DNA from: Paludibacter sp.
GTDB lineage: Bacteria > Bacteroidota > Bacteroidia > Bacteroidales > Paludibacteraceae
Length of the DNA: 10,116 nucleotides
Reading direction: 5' to 3'
Assembly: GCA_031284665.1 (NCBI GenBank)
Contig: JAITXR010000045.1
Coordinates: forward strand, 1-10,116
Shown: piece by piece, positions 1-6,838 of the stretch
Numbering within the stretch: the stretch's first letter is position 1
Layout of the letters: each line of letters opens with the position of its first letter
Translations under genes and position numbers: made by a program
The notes under the pieces: model-generated
Seen by the model: only the letters and a program-made list of their open reading frames with translations
The model's database searches: none
Told to the model about the DNA's origin: nothing

Positions 1-1951
1 TGCCAATTTCTTTTATTGTGGCGGTACTGTCAATTATATCGTCAATTAAAATTATGCTTTTACCGGAAATTTCTTCAACAGGTTGATAATCAAATGCCTC
101 TTTTATATTTTCTTTTTTACTGATTACACTTTCAAATATTTTTTGTTCTTCTGTTTGTCGTATTTTTTTCAAGTTATGCGAGAGTGGAATTTTGAGAACT
201 TGGCTGATTTTTTCTGCAAAGTTCTTCACCAAATCGCCCGACCGTGTTGGTGGAACGTATAGAATTAAGTCAAACGGCTCGTTCCCAAAGGTTTTACGGA
301 AAGCACGCAAAGTCATTTTTAGTAAAAAATCGGGAAAGTCGCCACCGTTTTCGTATTTTGAATGGTGTAAAGCTGCCCCAACATTTGACACGCCGTAATA
401 CGAAGCGGCAACACCGTTTTGCAAATTGGACGTTTTCAGGTCAACTTCAATCGGCGGGAAATTATTTTGCTGGAATTCACTGAGTTTAGCTCTCCATTCT
501 TCCGGCGCAATCACTTTTAATTGTTTTTCTCCTGTATTGTCGCAATTAATGAAATTATGCTCATTATTGTCGCCCAGATAATCGCAGAGGTATTTCATTC
601 TTGATTCAGTCGTTTCTACATAACCAAGCATTTGTGCCAAGTCATCTAATTTTGCTTTGCGCAGATTTTCAAATTCTTGAAAGTTGAGCGGCTGTGAACC
701 GGCTACAAACTCGTACAGCTTCTTGTTGCCGTAATTTGCTTCGCGAACAATGCCTTGTTCCATTAAATCGGCAAGAATAATGCGTATTTGATTTTGTTTT
801 AAATTTATTTTTGTAGTTAGTTGATGAGCAGTAAGTAATTCGGATTTTACCGCCTCAATTACTTTCTCGTATTTTTTGAGCGAAGGACGTGCATTTTCGA
901 TAAAGGCTTGTGGTAGTTTTTTATCGTTATCAGCATAAAAAAGAATAATATAAGCCGGTTTTCCATCTCTTCCTGCACGACCTATTTCCTGATAATAATG
1001 CACCGGCGACTGTGGAATTTGGGTATGAACAATAAAGCGAATGTCGGGTTTATCAATGCCCATTCCAAGTGCGTTGGTCGAAACAATGCATTTCCACTCG
1101 TTATCCATAAATCCATTTTCGATTTTCACGCGCATATCAGCCTCTAAACCTGCGTTGTATGCAATGGCTGAAATACCCGAAAAATCGAACCATTTGGCGT
1201 AATTTTCGGTGTCAATGCGCGTGCCGGTGTATAAGATTCCCGTTCCACCAAGTTGATTCGACAATTTTTCTATATTTTTACCGAGCCAAATAAATTTTTC
1301 GTCGTCGTTCTGAACTTTTATCACAAACAAGCGTAAATTATCGCGCAACAGATTTCCCCGCATAACGGTAATTCCGTCGCCAATTTGTGTAGCAATATCG
1401 TTTTCAACACGTTTGGTGGCTGTGGCGGTTGTTGCAAGAACAGGCAATCCTTTGGGCAAAAGTTTCACGAGATTGATAATGCGTTTGAAAGCCGGACGAA
1501 AATCGTGTCCCCAAACGGATATACAATGTGCCTCATCAACAACGACCATCGCTAAATTCATTTGTCGTGTTGCTTCAATCCATTCATTATTTTCTTGGCG
1601 TTCTGGGGCGATATATAGAATTTTTATTTTGCCTTGTTTAGTATCTTCAATTATTTGTGAATTTTCTTCGGCAGTTTGTTCACTGTTAAGGCATTTCGCA
1701 GGGATACCAAGAGCATTTAATTTTTTCACTTGGTCTCGCATTAGGGCAATCAATGGCGAAAAAATGACGGTAGTTCCTTCAAAAACAGTAGCCGGAAACT
1801 GAAAACAGAGCGATTTGCCAAAACCGGTTTTTTCAATCAACAAAACCCTTTCGCCATTGAGAATTTTCTCAATAGTTTGCCATTGTTCGTCGTAAAAATT
1901 TGATATTCCAAACTTTTTTTGAAGTATAATTTCGGCTTGTTGCCTATTCAT
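1..1951 (-). CDS. RecQ-family DNA helicase with C-terminal ComF-like phosphoribosyltransferase domain (3' end beyond window)
   Basis: The frame is open from the ATG at 1951 to the window edge, giving 650 codons with no stop, so the C-terminus is missing. This is an ATP-dependent 3'-5' superfamily 2 helicase of the RecQ group. Visible motifs are Walker A EKTGFGKS (residues 40-47), motif Ia FSPLIALMRDQ (64-74), DEAH (139-142) followed by the aromatic-rich loop CISVWGHDFRP (143-153), motif III ATTATA (173-178), motif V STNALGMGID (291-300) and motif VI QEIGRAGRDG (321-330). A winged-helix-like stretch lies at about 362-415. The usual RecQ zinc-binding region (about 450-474) keeps RMKYL and NCDN but lacks the normal set of four cysteines. 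Residues about 505-650 form a type I PRTase resembling ComF: YVPPTRSGDL (565-574), RQTEEQ (598-603) and the PRPP-loop region LIDDIIDSTAT (635-645). Such RecQ-PRTase proteins occur in other bacteria. A role in DNA repair is inferred; the substrate of the PRTase part is unknown. Confidence 0.92.
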   Translation of the reverse strand, partial: MNRQQAEIILQKKFGISNFYDEQWQTIEKILNGERVLLIEKTGFGKSLCFQFPATVFEGTTVIFSPLIALMRDQVKKLNALGIPAKCLNSEQTAEENSQIIEDTKQGKIKILYIAPERQENNEWIEATRQMNLAMVVVDEAHCISVWGHDFRPAFKRIINLVKLLPKGLPVLATTATATKRVENDIATQIGDGITVMRGNLLRDNLRLFVIKVQNDDEKFIWLGKNIEKLSNQLGGTGILYTGTRIDTENYAKWFDFSGISAIAYNAGLEADMRVKIENGFMDNEWKCIVSTNALGMGIDKPDIRFIVHTQIPQSPVHYYQEIGRAGRDGKPAYIILFYADNDKKLPQAFIENARPSLKKYEKVIEAVKSELLTAHQLTTKINLKQNQIRIILADLMEQGIVREANYGNKKLYEFVAGSQPLNFQEFENLRKAKLDDLAQMLGYVETTESRMKYLCDYLGDNNEHNFINCDNTGEKQLKVIAPEEWRAKLSEFQQNNFPPIEVDLKTSNLQNGVAASYYGVSNVGAALHHSKYENGGDFPDFLLKMTLRAFRKTFGNEPFDLILYVPPTRSGDLVKNFAEKISQVLKIPLSHNLKKIRQTEEQKIFESVISKKENIKEAFDYQPVEEISGKSIILIDDIIDSTATIKEIG

Positions 1952-2000
1952 TAATGTTTTAATTTACATTGTTTTGCTGGTAATCATTTTTTTATTATTG

Positions 2001-2008
2001 CAAAAATA
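2001..2008 (-). promoter_or_regulatory. Putative -7 promoter element of the recQ-like gene
   Basis: Read on the minus strand this is TATTTTTG, a match to the Bacteroidota -7 consensus TAnnTTTG. It lies about 50 nt upstream of the helicase ATG at 1951. No good -33 TTTG is present at 19 nt spacing; the nearest is an ATTG about 24 nt upstream. It is the only clear candidate in the 120-nt spacer between the peptidase gene and the helicase gene. Confidence 0.5.
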
Positions 2009-2071
2009 CTAATTTTATTGGAAATTCATACTCAATCCTTGATACTTATTTCTTGCTACTCAATACTCAAA

Positions 2072-2926
2072 TTATCTTATTCTAATTCGCTCGCCAACTT
2101 TCAGAACTTTTGTCTCTTTTATCCCATTTAGGCGGCAAATGCTGCGGATACTTGTGCCGTTTCGAGCTGCAAGTTTCCCCAGGTTATCACCACTGCGCAC
2201 TGTAACATATTTAGTCGCTTTCTGTGTGGCAACTGCACTTTGGTAGTAAAACGACTTTCCTTTGGTAATCACATAAATACTGTCGCGGATGCTGCCGAGT
2301 TCAAAATTAATAATAGTTGATGGGTCGATGGCGTTTCCCAAATATCGAGTTTCGAAATGCAGATGCGAGCCCGACGAGCGACCGGTGTTTCCGCCGAGTG
2401 CAATTATTTCGCCGCTTTTTACAGTTTGTCCGATTTCGACCAATACTTTTGAAAGATGGGCATATACGGTTTCGAGCCCATTACGATGTCGCACTACAAT
2501 ATAATGTCCATAACCGCGCTGCTCATAGTCAATAATTCGCACTTCGCCACTAAATGCTGCCTGTACCGAATCGCCAACATAAAGTTTAATGTCGGTGCCA
2601 AAATGATAACGATAACGGCGCGGACCAAATTTTGAGGTTATATATCCCTTCGTTGGCAAATGAAAATCAGAACAATCGATATGGATTGAATCGTTCAAAC
2701 TGTCGATAGGAGTGGAGTATGGATTTATACGGTCGTTTGTCCATATGTTTTTATACAAGTCGTCAGCCGGATGGTTTTCCATCAAGTCGTCGGTAGCATC
2801 GTTAAACAATTTGTGATAATAATTTATTGTATCAATGTATGGCTCGGCGTGCTTTTGTATGATTTGTGAATTTGCATTAATGCAGTTTGCTAATATTATT
2901 GCTATTATTATTGCTCGTAATTTCAT
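2072..2926 (-). CDS. Secreted M23-family metallopeptidase with C-terminal LysM domain
   Basis: A 284-residue envelope protein that probably cleaves peptidoglycan cross-links, or recruits or activates other hydrolases. Residues 1-20 form a signal peptide (Lys/Arg, then a hydrophobic Ile/Ala run, then an A-N-S site before Gln21). Cys15 is preceded by L-A-N, a poor lipobox, so simple secretion is more likely than a lipoprotein. The M23 (LytM) zinc ligands are present: His108 and Asp112 in HFGTD, and His190 in HLHFE (188-192), with the conserved YAHLS at 155-159. A LysM domain covers about 239-283, from YVTVRSGDNLGKLA to KVGERIRI, and should bind glycan chains. LysM lies after the peptidase domain here. 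All catalytic ligands are intact, so the enzyme looks active. The gene is separate from ndk (147 nt gap) and from the helicase (120 nt gap). I saw no TAnnTTTG promoter in front of it, so it may be read through from ndk. Confidence 0.93.
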   Translation of the reverse strand: MKLRAIIIAIILANCINANSQIIQKHAEPYIDTINYYHKLFNDATDDLMENHPADDLYKNIWTNDRINPYSTPIDSLNDSIHIDCSDFHLPTKGYITSKFGPRRYRYHFGTDIKLYVGDSVQAAFSGEVRIIDYEQRGYGHYIVVRHRNGLETVYAHLSKVLVEIGQTVKSGEIIALGGNTGRSSGSHLHFETRYLGNAIDPSTIINFELGSIRDSIYVITKGKSFYYQSAVATQKATKYVTVRSGDNLGKLAARNGTSIRSICRLNGIKETKVLKVGERIRIR

Positions 2927-2943
2927 CTGTTTGTTTTTTCATC

Positions 2944-3010
2944 ACGAACTCTCACAATCTCCACGAACATTTTTTTATTTTGTTCCTGTGGTCTGTGTGG
3001 TCTGTGTGGT
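2944..3010. repeat. Degenerate inverted repeat with 9-bp tandem repeat in the ndk-peptidase spacer
   Basis: Positions 2988-3010 contain two full copies and a partial copy of the 9-mer GTGGTCTGT. The left part (about 2944-2970) holds CACGAAC and CCACGAACA words that roughly complement the right part (TGTTCC, then the GTGG repeats) across an AT-rich centre, so a long imperfect hairpin is possible. The base composition, rich in CAC and GTG words, differs from the surrounding AT-rich spacers. It resembles dispersed intergenic repeats of many genomes, but family membership cannot be judged from one copy. Confidence 0.45.
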
Positions 3011-3073
3011 TTTATGTTTTATGTTTAGTCCTTAAGTAAATAATTGAAAAATTGAATGTTACGCCATTTTACA

Positions 3074-3547
3074 TTATACATTACTTATTTGTTCATCCTC
3101 GGCATAAATAAAATTATTATTATTTGTTGTAAAGTGCAGTATTTCGTCCGGTCGGAAAAAGCGTGCAAGTTCTGTTTTTGCATTTTCAACCGAGTCGGAG
3201 CTATGCACAATGTTTTCTTGAACGCTGACGCTGAAATCGCCTCGTATTGTGCCTGCCACAGCCTCTCGACCGTTGGTTTTGCCGGTCATATTTCGCACCA
3301 CATTTACAGCATCTGCACCTGCCCAGCAGCACACAATTACAGGACAAGCCATCATCGAGCGTTTTATTCGCCCAAAAAATGGCAAGTGCGAAAGATGTGC
3401 GTAATGTTCGGACAGAATTTTGTCGTCGAGTTGTATCATTTTTATTCCGCAAAGTTGCAGACCTTTGCGCTCAAAACGTGTAATTATTTCTCCAATCAAT
3501 TCGCGTTGAATGGCTCCGGGCTTAATTATCAAAAGAGTTTTTTCCAT
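3074..3547 (-). CDS. ndk: Nucleoside diphosphate kinase
   Basis: A 157-residue cytoplasmic enzyme that transfers the gamma phosphate of ATP to (d)NDPs through a phosphohistidine and so balances NTP and dNTP pools. The N-terminus TLLIIKPGAIQR (residues 4-15) matches the family start, including the invariant Lys9-Pro10. GTIRGDF (99-105) and the active-site segment ENIVHSSDS (111-119), with catalytic His115, are present. The common family form of the active site is NxxHGSD; here Ser replaces the Gly. The length is slightly above the usual 140-155, because of the C-terminal tail after the FFRPDEI segment. The ATG start puts the family-typical N-terminus in place. A terminator hairpin ends only 16 nt upstream, and the likely -7 promoter element lies just beyond it. 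Confidence 0.95.
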   Translation of the reverse strand: MEKTLLIIKPGAIQRELIGEIITRFERKGLQLCGIKMIQLDDKILSEHYAHLSHLPFFGRIKRSMMACPVIVCCWAGADAVNVVRNMTGKTNGREAVAGTIRGDFSVSVQENIVHSSDSVENAKTELARFFRPDEILHFTTNNNNFIYAEDEQISNV

Positions 3548-3563
3548 CTTAATTTTTGTTATT

Positions 3564-3599
3564 AAAAAAACCTAACAAGTAAGTTTCTTTGTTAGGTTT
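3564..3599 (-). terminator. Intrinsic terminator of the rhomboid-purE operon, upstream of ndk
   Basis: An 11-bp perfect stem pairs 3568-3578 with 3589-3599 (arms AAACCTAACAA and TTGTTAGGTTT) around a 10-nt loop. On the minus strand it is followed by a run of seven T (3570-3564, partly shared with the stem). On the plus strand no T run follows. It therefore faces transcripts coming from purE. It lies within the leader region of ndk, 16 nt before the ndk start codon. Confidence 0.72.
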
Positions 3600-3600
3600 A

Positions 3601-3608
3601 CAAAAATA
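3601..3608 (-). promoter_or_regulatory. Putative -7 promoter element of ndk
   Basis: Minus-strand TATTTTTG matches TAnnTTTG. At 19 nt spacing upstream there is TTTT in an A/T run rather than a perfect TTTG. Transcription would be expected to start near 3595, inside the upstream arm of the terminator stem (3599-3589). Confidence 0.5.
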
Positions 3609-3771
3609 CGAAAAAACGTAAAGTAAAAAAACCGAATAAATAGTTTTTTCGTTTTTTTACGATTTCTTTACATAAGTATTATTGAATAATGTGAAATAAA
3701 TACAGATTCCCAATATTTTCAGGAAATCAATCGCTATATTTCAATTTATTACTTGCTGATAATTTTTTTAT

Positions 3772-3936
3772 TTACTCTTCGTTTGTTTCAAGATTTTCCA
3801 GTTCGCGTTTCAATTCGGTCAGTAATTGCTTTTCGGATGGCAGATAAAGTTGATATTCACTATCTGAATAAGAAGACGATACTGTGCCAAATTGAATTGC
3901 GAACGCACTGCGTTCACAATTGAATATTTTTTTCAC
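3772..3936 (-). CDS. Possible small protein (54 aa) directly behind purE, or a C-terminal gene remnant
   Basis: A GTG codon at 3936-3934 follows the purE TAA with no gap and in the same frame. The frame stays open for 54 codons to the TAA at 3774-3772. The predicted product begins MKKIFNCERS and ends with an acidic, helix-prone segment LPSEKQLLTELKREL at about residues 32-46. No Shine-Dalgarno sequence is visible, but that is normal here. The first third of the frame lies over a 35-bp near-palindrome, which argues against coding there. The YQLYLPSEKQLL part reads like real protein and resembles the ends of some DUF1016 (PDDEXK) nucleases, so a gene remnant is an alternative. I do not recognise a function with any certainty. 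Confidence 0.3.
   Translation of the reverse strand: MKKIFNCERSAFAIQFGTVSSSYSDSEYQLYLPSEKQLLTELKRELENLETNEE
3891..3925. repeat. 35-bp near-perfect palindrome downstream of purE
   Basis: The core is GAACGCA-C-TGCGTTC (3901-3915). It is flanked by AATTG and CAATT across one mismatched pair, and then by ATT and AAT across another. Only two of 17 pairs mismatch. On the plus strand it is followed by seven T (3927-3933), so it could act as a terminator for plus-strand transcripts. On the minus strand it would form a stable hairpin 11 nt after the purE stop, which might protect the 3' end of the mRNA or slow polymerase. Confidence 0.7.
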
Positions 3937-4440
3937 TTACACCTTATATTCGTATTTTATTTCGGCAAGTTTATTATTTGCGTCAATAATTTTGTTTTTC
4001 AGTGAGTTTTTGTAATTTTCGAGTTTGATTTTCAGTGCGTTATCGCTTTGTGCCAATATCTGTACAGCAAGTATTGCGGCATTTAGCGAGGCGTTGATGC
4101 CAACTGTAGCCACAGGTATTCCCGGAGGCATTTGTACAATGGCGAGCAGGGCATCAAGTCCGTCGAGAGTTGAGTTTATTGGCACTCCGATTACCGGCAC
4201 AGTGGTCATCGATGCAATCACGCCGGGGAGATGAGCAGCCATTCCGGCAGCGGCAATTATTACTTTAATGCCACGACCGGAGGCTTGAGTTGCAAATATT
4301 TCTACTTCTTTTGGAGTGCGATGCGCCGAAAGAGCATTCATTTCAAATGGTATCTGAAATTCGTTGAGCAAGGCTGCCGCTTTTTCCATTACAGGTAAAT
4401 CGGAGGTGCTGCCCATTATTATGCTTACAATGGGAATCAT
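3937..4440 (-). CDS. purE: N5-carboxyaminoimidazole ribonucleotide mutase, PurE class I
   Basis: A 167-residue cytoplasmic enzyme of de novo purine synthesis. It converts N5-CAIR, made by PurK, into CAIR. Family signatures are clear: MGSTSD near the start (residues 9-14, phosphate-binding), SAHRTP (38-43) with the conserved His40, [10 protein letters not shown] (64-73), VIGVP (83-87) and the [17 protein letters not shown] stretch. The single-domain length and the SAHRT and PPG motifs point to the class I mutase rather than the class II carboxylase found in animals. The C-terminal tail is Lys/Asn-rich and helical. The gene starts 36 nt after gcvH and is likely the last confident gene of the rhomboid-gcvH-purE transcript. 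No purK is in the window. Confidence 0.96.
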   Translation of the reverse strand: MIPIVSIIMGSTSDLPVMEKAAALLNEFQIPFEMNALSAHRTPKEVEIFATQASGRGIKVIIAAAGMAAHLPGVIASMTTVPVIGVPINSTLDGLDALLAIVQMPPGIPVATVGINASLNAAILAVQILAQSDNALKIKLENYKNSLKNKIIDANNKLAEIKYEYKV

Positions 4441-4476
4441 TTTTTTTAGGGTTTTAGAATGGTCTAAATCAGAATA

Positions 4477-4854
4477 TTAACCGAGTAATTTTTCGTATTC
4501 CGCAGCCGAAAGCAGTTCGTCGATTTGCGAAGCGTTGGCGATGTTAATTTTGATAATCCAACCTGCATCGTAAGGGTCATTGTTTACAAGTTCGGGATTT
4601 GACTCCAGTTCAGGATTTAGTTCTACAATTTCGCCATCAACGGGTAAAAATAGGTCGGATACAGTTTTAACGGCTTCGATTGTACCAAAAGTTTCGCCTT
4701 TTGATAAATTTTCGCCAATAGTTTCGACTTCTACAAAAATAATTTCACCCAGTTCGCTCTGTGCGTAATCGGTAATTCCAACATAAGCAACTTCGCCTTC
4801 GAGTCGCAACCATTCGTGTTCGTTTGTGAATTTTAAATTTTCAGGTACATTCAT
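4477..4854 (-). CDS. gcvH: Glycine cleavage system H protein
   Basis: A 125-residue cytoplasmic lipoyl carrier that shuttles the aminomethyl group between the P, T and L proteins of the glycine cleavage complex. The NEHEW motif (11-15), [13 protein letters not shown] (26-38) and the lipoylation site around Lys63 ([11 protein letters not shown], 58-68) are all present. Length and start match the family exactly. The genes for P, T and L proteins are not in the window, so the partners must be elsewhere. The H protein could also serve as lipoyl relay to other enzymes, as in some bacteria. The gene lies 19 nt behind the EEP gene and 36 nt before purE. Confidence 0.97.
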   Translation of the reverse strand: MNVPENLKFTNEHEWLRLEGEVAYVGITDYAQSELGEIIFVEVETIGENLSKGETFGTIEAVKTVSDLFLPVDGEIVELNPELESNPELVNNDPYDAGWIIKINIANASQIDELLSAAEYEKLLG

Positions 4855-4873
4855 AATTTTTATTGTTTTATTG

Positions 4874-5950
4874 TTAATTATTTATTGATAATGTGCAAGT
4901 TACAGGATAATGGTCGGAATATTTTTGTTTTTTGACAATGAAATTTTCGGCTGTCAAATCTTTACTGTGTAATACAAAATCGATGCGCACGCGGTAAATA
5001 TTTCTATCATAAGTCCAGCCAAGTCCGGTATTTGTTTCCACAAAACTATCTTCCAAATCGCCTTTTATTTTATTGTAGGTGTACGATGCCGGCACATCGT
5101 TGAAATCGCCGCAAACAATGGTTTTATAAGATGAATTTTGTATTTCTTTTGCCACCATTTCCGCTTGTTTTGCACGAATTGGATAAGTATGCGATAAATG
5201 GTGTGCCACTTTTTCGACTATGCCGATTAATTCACCTGTATTTGATTTTTTATAAGTAACTTGCGAAATAGTATTCGATTCTAAATGATTGTTAATCACG
5301 CGAACAGTATCACTGTTAATAACAATATCGCTAAGTATGGACAGATTGCCAAACGACTGATATTGTATTTTTTGCTTGTTCACAATTGGAAATTTCGACA
5401 AAGTAATTAATCCCACGCGGTCGTTATTATTTGGGTTAATATACCAAATATATGTGTATTTATATCCTTGTGCATCAAAAGTATCCAAAAAATCTTGCGC
5501 AGTCATAAATTTAGGATTTTTGCTCGTCGAAAATTCTTGCAGGCAAATAATATCGGCATTAGTGCCGAGTAAAAATTCAACAATTTTATTAGGGCTTTTC
5601 TTCGTATGTTTTTGTAACGATTGATACGCGCCTACATTATAACTTACAATTTTAATGTTTTGAGTTTCGGATGTTTGATTTTTGCTAAAATTTACAGGAA
5701 ATGTAATCGCAAGTGGTTTATAACAAACAGCCAATGCTACTAACGATATAAGAAACAGCCATTTACGGCAAATCAACCAAAATGCTGAAAACAATATATT
5801 GAGCAATGCTAAAACCGGAAAAGCCAAAGCCGCAAATGCCAACCATACAAATTTTGCCGGACTTATAACTCCGGCAGGCAACACAAGTAGCATCGCTGCT
5901 GCAACAGCGAGGTTGGCAATGACTAATATTTTGATAAGTAATTTTTTCAT
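4874..5950 (-). CDS. Membrane-anchored endonuclease/exonuclease/phosphatase (EEP) family protein
   Basis: A 358-residue protein with about three membrane segments in residues 5-85, then an EEP hydrolase domain (about 99-356). EEP metal and catalytic residues are visible: Asn105 in SYNVG, Glu139 in CLQEF, His222 in NNHLES, Asp282 and Asn284 in CGDFNDVP, Asp324 in RIDFVL, and Asp346-His347 in SDHYPV. The domain should therefore be an active Mg-dependent phosphodiesterase or phosphatase. The substrate (nucleic acid, lipid head group or inositol phosphate type) cannot be told from sequence. Whether the domain faces the cytoplasm or the periplasm is not clear either. Its ATG overlaps the stop of the upstream rhomboid by 4 nt (ATGA), which suggests translational coupling. 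Confidence 0.92.
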   Translation of the reverse strand: MKKLLIKILVIANLAVAAAMLLVLPAGVISPAKFVWLAFAALAFPVLALLNILFSAFWLICRKWLFLISLVALAVCYKPLAITFPVNFSKNQTSETQNIKIVSYNVGAYQSLQKHTKKSPNKIVEFLLGTNADIICLQEFSTSKNPKFMTAQDFLDTFDAQGYKYTYIWYINPNNNDRVGLITLSKFPIVNKQKIQYQSFGNLSILSDIVINSDTVRVINNHLESNTISQVTYKKSNTGELIGIVEKVAHHLSHTYPIRAKQAEMVAKEIQNSSYKTIVCGDFNDVPASYTYNKIKGDLEDSFVETNTGLGWTYDRNIYRVRIDFVLHSKDLTAENFIVKKQKYSDHYPVTCTLSINN

Positions 5951-6825
5951 TTTTTACCTTGTTCAAAAAGGCGGCGTTTTTCGTCGGCTGTTAAACTTTC
6001 GTAGCCCGATGCTTTTATTTTGTCGAGAATGCGGTCAATTTCCTCTTGCCGTGCCGCTTTATTTACGTTATATTCGGCATCGCTCATTTGTTGATTTTGC
6101 CAATTCGGTTTCGATACTTTTAGTTTTGGCTTTGGTTTGCTAAATAGTGATACTATGCTATCAATCAATTTGTTAAGCCACGAAGTTATATCTTTTCCTT
6201 GTCGCAACATTAACACAAAAATCAGCCCAAGCAATGCACCGCCCAAATGTGCAAATTCGCCACCGGCATTACCTTTTGTTATTCCAAAAAAACTTATTAC
6301 AATTGCTCCAATCGCTATATATTTCAGTTTGACCGGAAACATAAAAAATCGCAATTCCATATTTGGAGTTTGAACTGCCGCCGCTGTAATAATAGCCATT
6401 ACAGAGCCGGATGCTCCAAGCAATGGAACAATATCGTTAAAAATAGGAAAACTATTGTATGCGGCAAGCATCGTCAATCCACCTACAATTCCGCCAAGTA
6501 GATAGACGGCAACCAATTGTTTTTCGTTAAAATAAATCGCAAATATTTTCCCAAACCAATACAAAGCAAGCATATTGAACAAAAGGTGAAATATTTGTTG
6601 GTGAAAAAACATATAAGTAATTATTGTCCAAGGGCGAGTAAGCAAAACATTTAGCGATGATGACATAGCCAAAATATTTTTAAAAAAATCGCTGTGGCTT
6701 TTAAAAAGTTCAAGAAAAATTGTGATAATTCCCGGCACGAGAAACACTGCAACATTAATTGCTATCAGTTTGAACAGAGCATCGCTGCTGCCAAAACGGG
6801 TTTGTATGTTTTTGAAATAATTCAT
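5947..6825 (-). CDS. Rhomboid-family intramembrane serine protease with C-terminal cytoplasmic tail domain
   Basis: A 292-residue polytopic inner-membrane protein that should cleave transmembrane segments of substrate proteins. The catalytic dyad is Ser139 in GASGS (137-141) and His193 in EFAHLGG (190-196). The family HxxxN motif is HLLFN (80-84). About six hydrophobic segments lie between residues 17 and 208. After the membrane part comes a basic linker (KPKPKLKVSKP, 230-240), then a soluble helical end, EEIDRILDKIKASG (261-274) followed by LTADEKRRL. This end resembles the DUF6576-type tail of Bacteroidota rhomboids. The gene starts 13 nt after the other rhomboid and overlaps the EEP gene by 4 nt. 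The substrate is unknown. Confidence 0.93.
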   Translation of the reverse strand: MNYFKNIQTRFGSSDALFKLIAINVAVFLVPGIITIFLELFKSHSDFFKNILAMSSSLNVLLTRPWTIITYMFFHQQIFHLLFNMLALYWFGKIFAIYFNEKQLVAVYLLGGIVGGLTMLAAYNSFPIFNDIVPLLGASGSVMAIITAAAVQTPNMELRFFMFPVKLKYIAIGAIVISFFGITKGNAGGEFAHLGGALLGLIFVLMLRQGKDITSWLNKLIDSIVSLFSKPKPKLKVSKPNWQNQQMSDAEYNVNKAARQEEIDRILDKIKASGYESLTADEKRRLFEQGKK

Positions 6826-6838
6826 TTGCGGTAAAAAT

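Larger units (their letters stand above)
3548..3936. other. 389-nt spacer between ndk and purE
   Basis: This is the longest stretch without a certain gene. From right to left it contains the possible 54-codon ORF with the palindrome at 3891-3925, then about 160 nt of very AT-rich DNA with no recognisable gene (3609-3771), then the ndk -7 element and the terminator hairpin. Positions 3617-3661 contain a loose A/T-rich inverted repeat (CGTAAA and TTTACG ends) too weak to call. No tRNA or riboswitch was seen. Confidence 0.6.

Noticed and set aside
1413..1802. Plus-strand open frame of 129 codons
   Set aside because: It lies entirely inside the helicase gene on the other strand, has no promoter, and its product is low-complexity and unlike a known protein. 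The minus-strand frame carries the conserved motifs.
1..1951. The RecQ-PRTase gene and the M23 and ndk genes as a defence island
   Set aside because: The neighbours are housekeeping genes, there is no nuclease, toxin or mobile element, and each gene is separately spaced. Nothing in the window supports a defence role.
2988..3010. CRISPR-like short repeats
   Set aside because: The 9-bp units are directly adjacent with no spacers, and only two and a half copies exist.
3056..3565. Plus-strand open frame of 169 codons opposite ndk
   Set aside because: It is a shadow of ndk. The minus strand encodes an unambiguous nucleoside diphosphate kinase with the active-site His, while the plus-strand product is Cys/His/Phe-rich and has no family resemblance.
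3617..3661. A/T-rich inverted repeat as a second terminator between purE and ndk
   Set aside because: The arms pair only at the CGTAAA/TTTACG ends with many mismatches inside, and the stem has almost no G-C pairs.
5799..6143. Plus-strand open frame of 114 codons across the EEP-rhomboid junction
   Set aside because: It spans the overlap of two well-supported minus-strand genes and has no promoter or recognisable domain.
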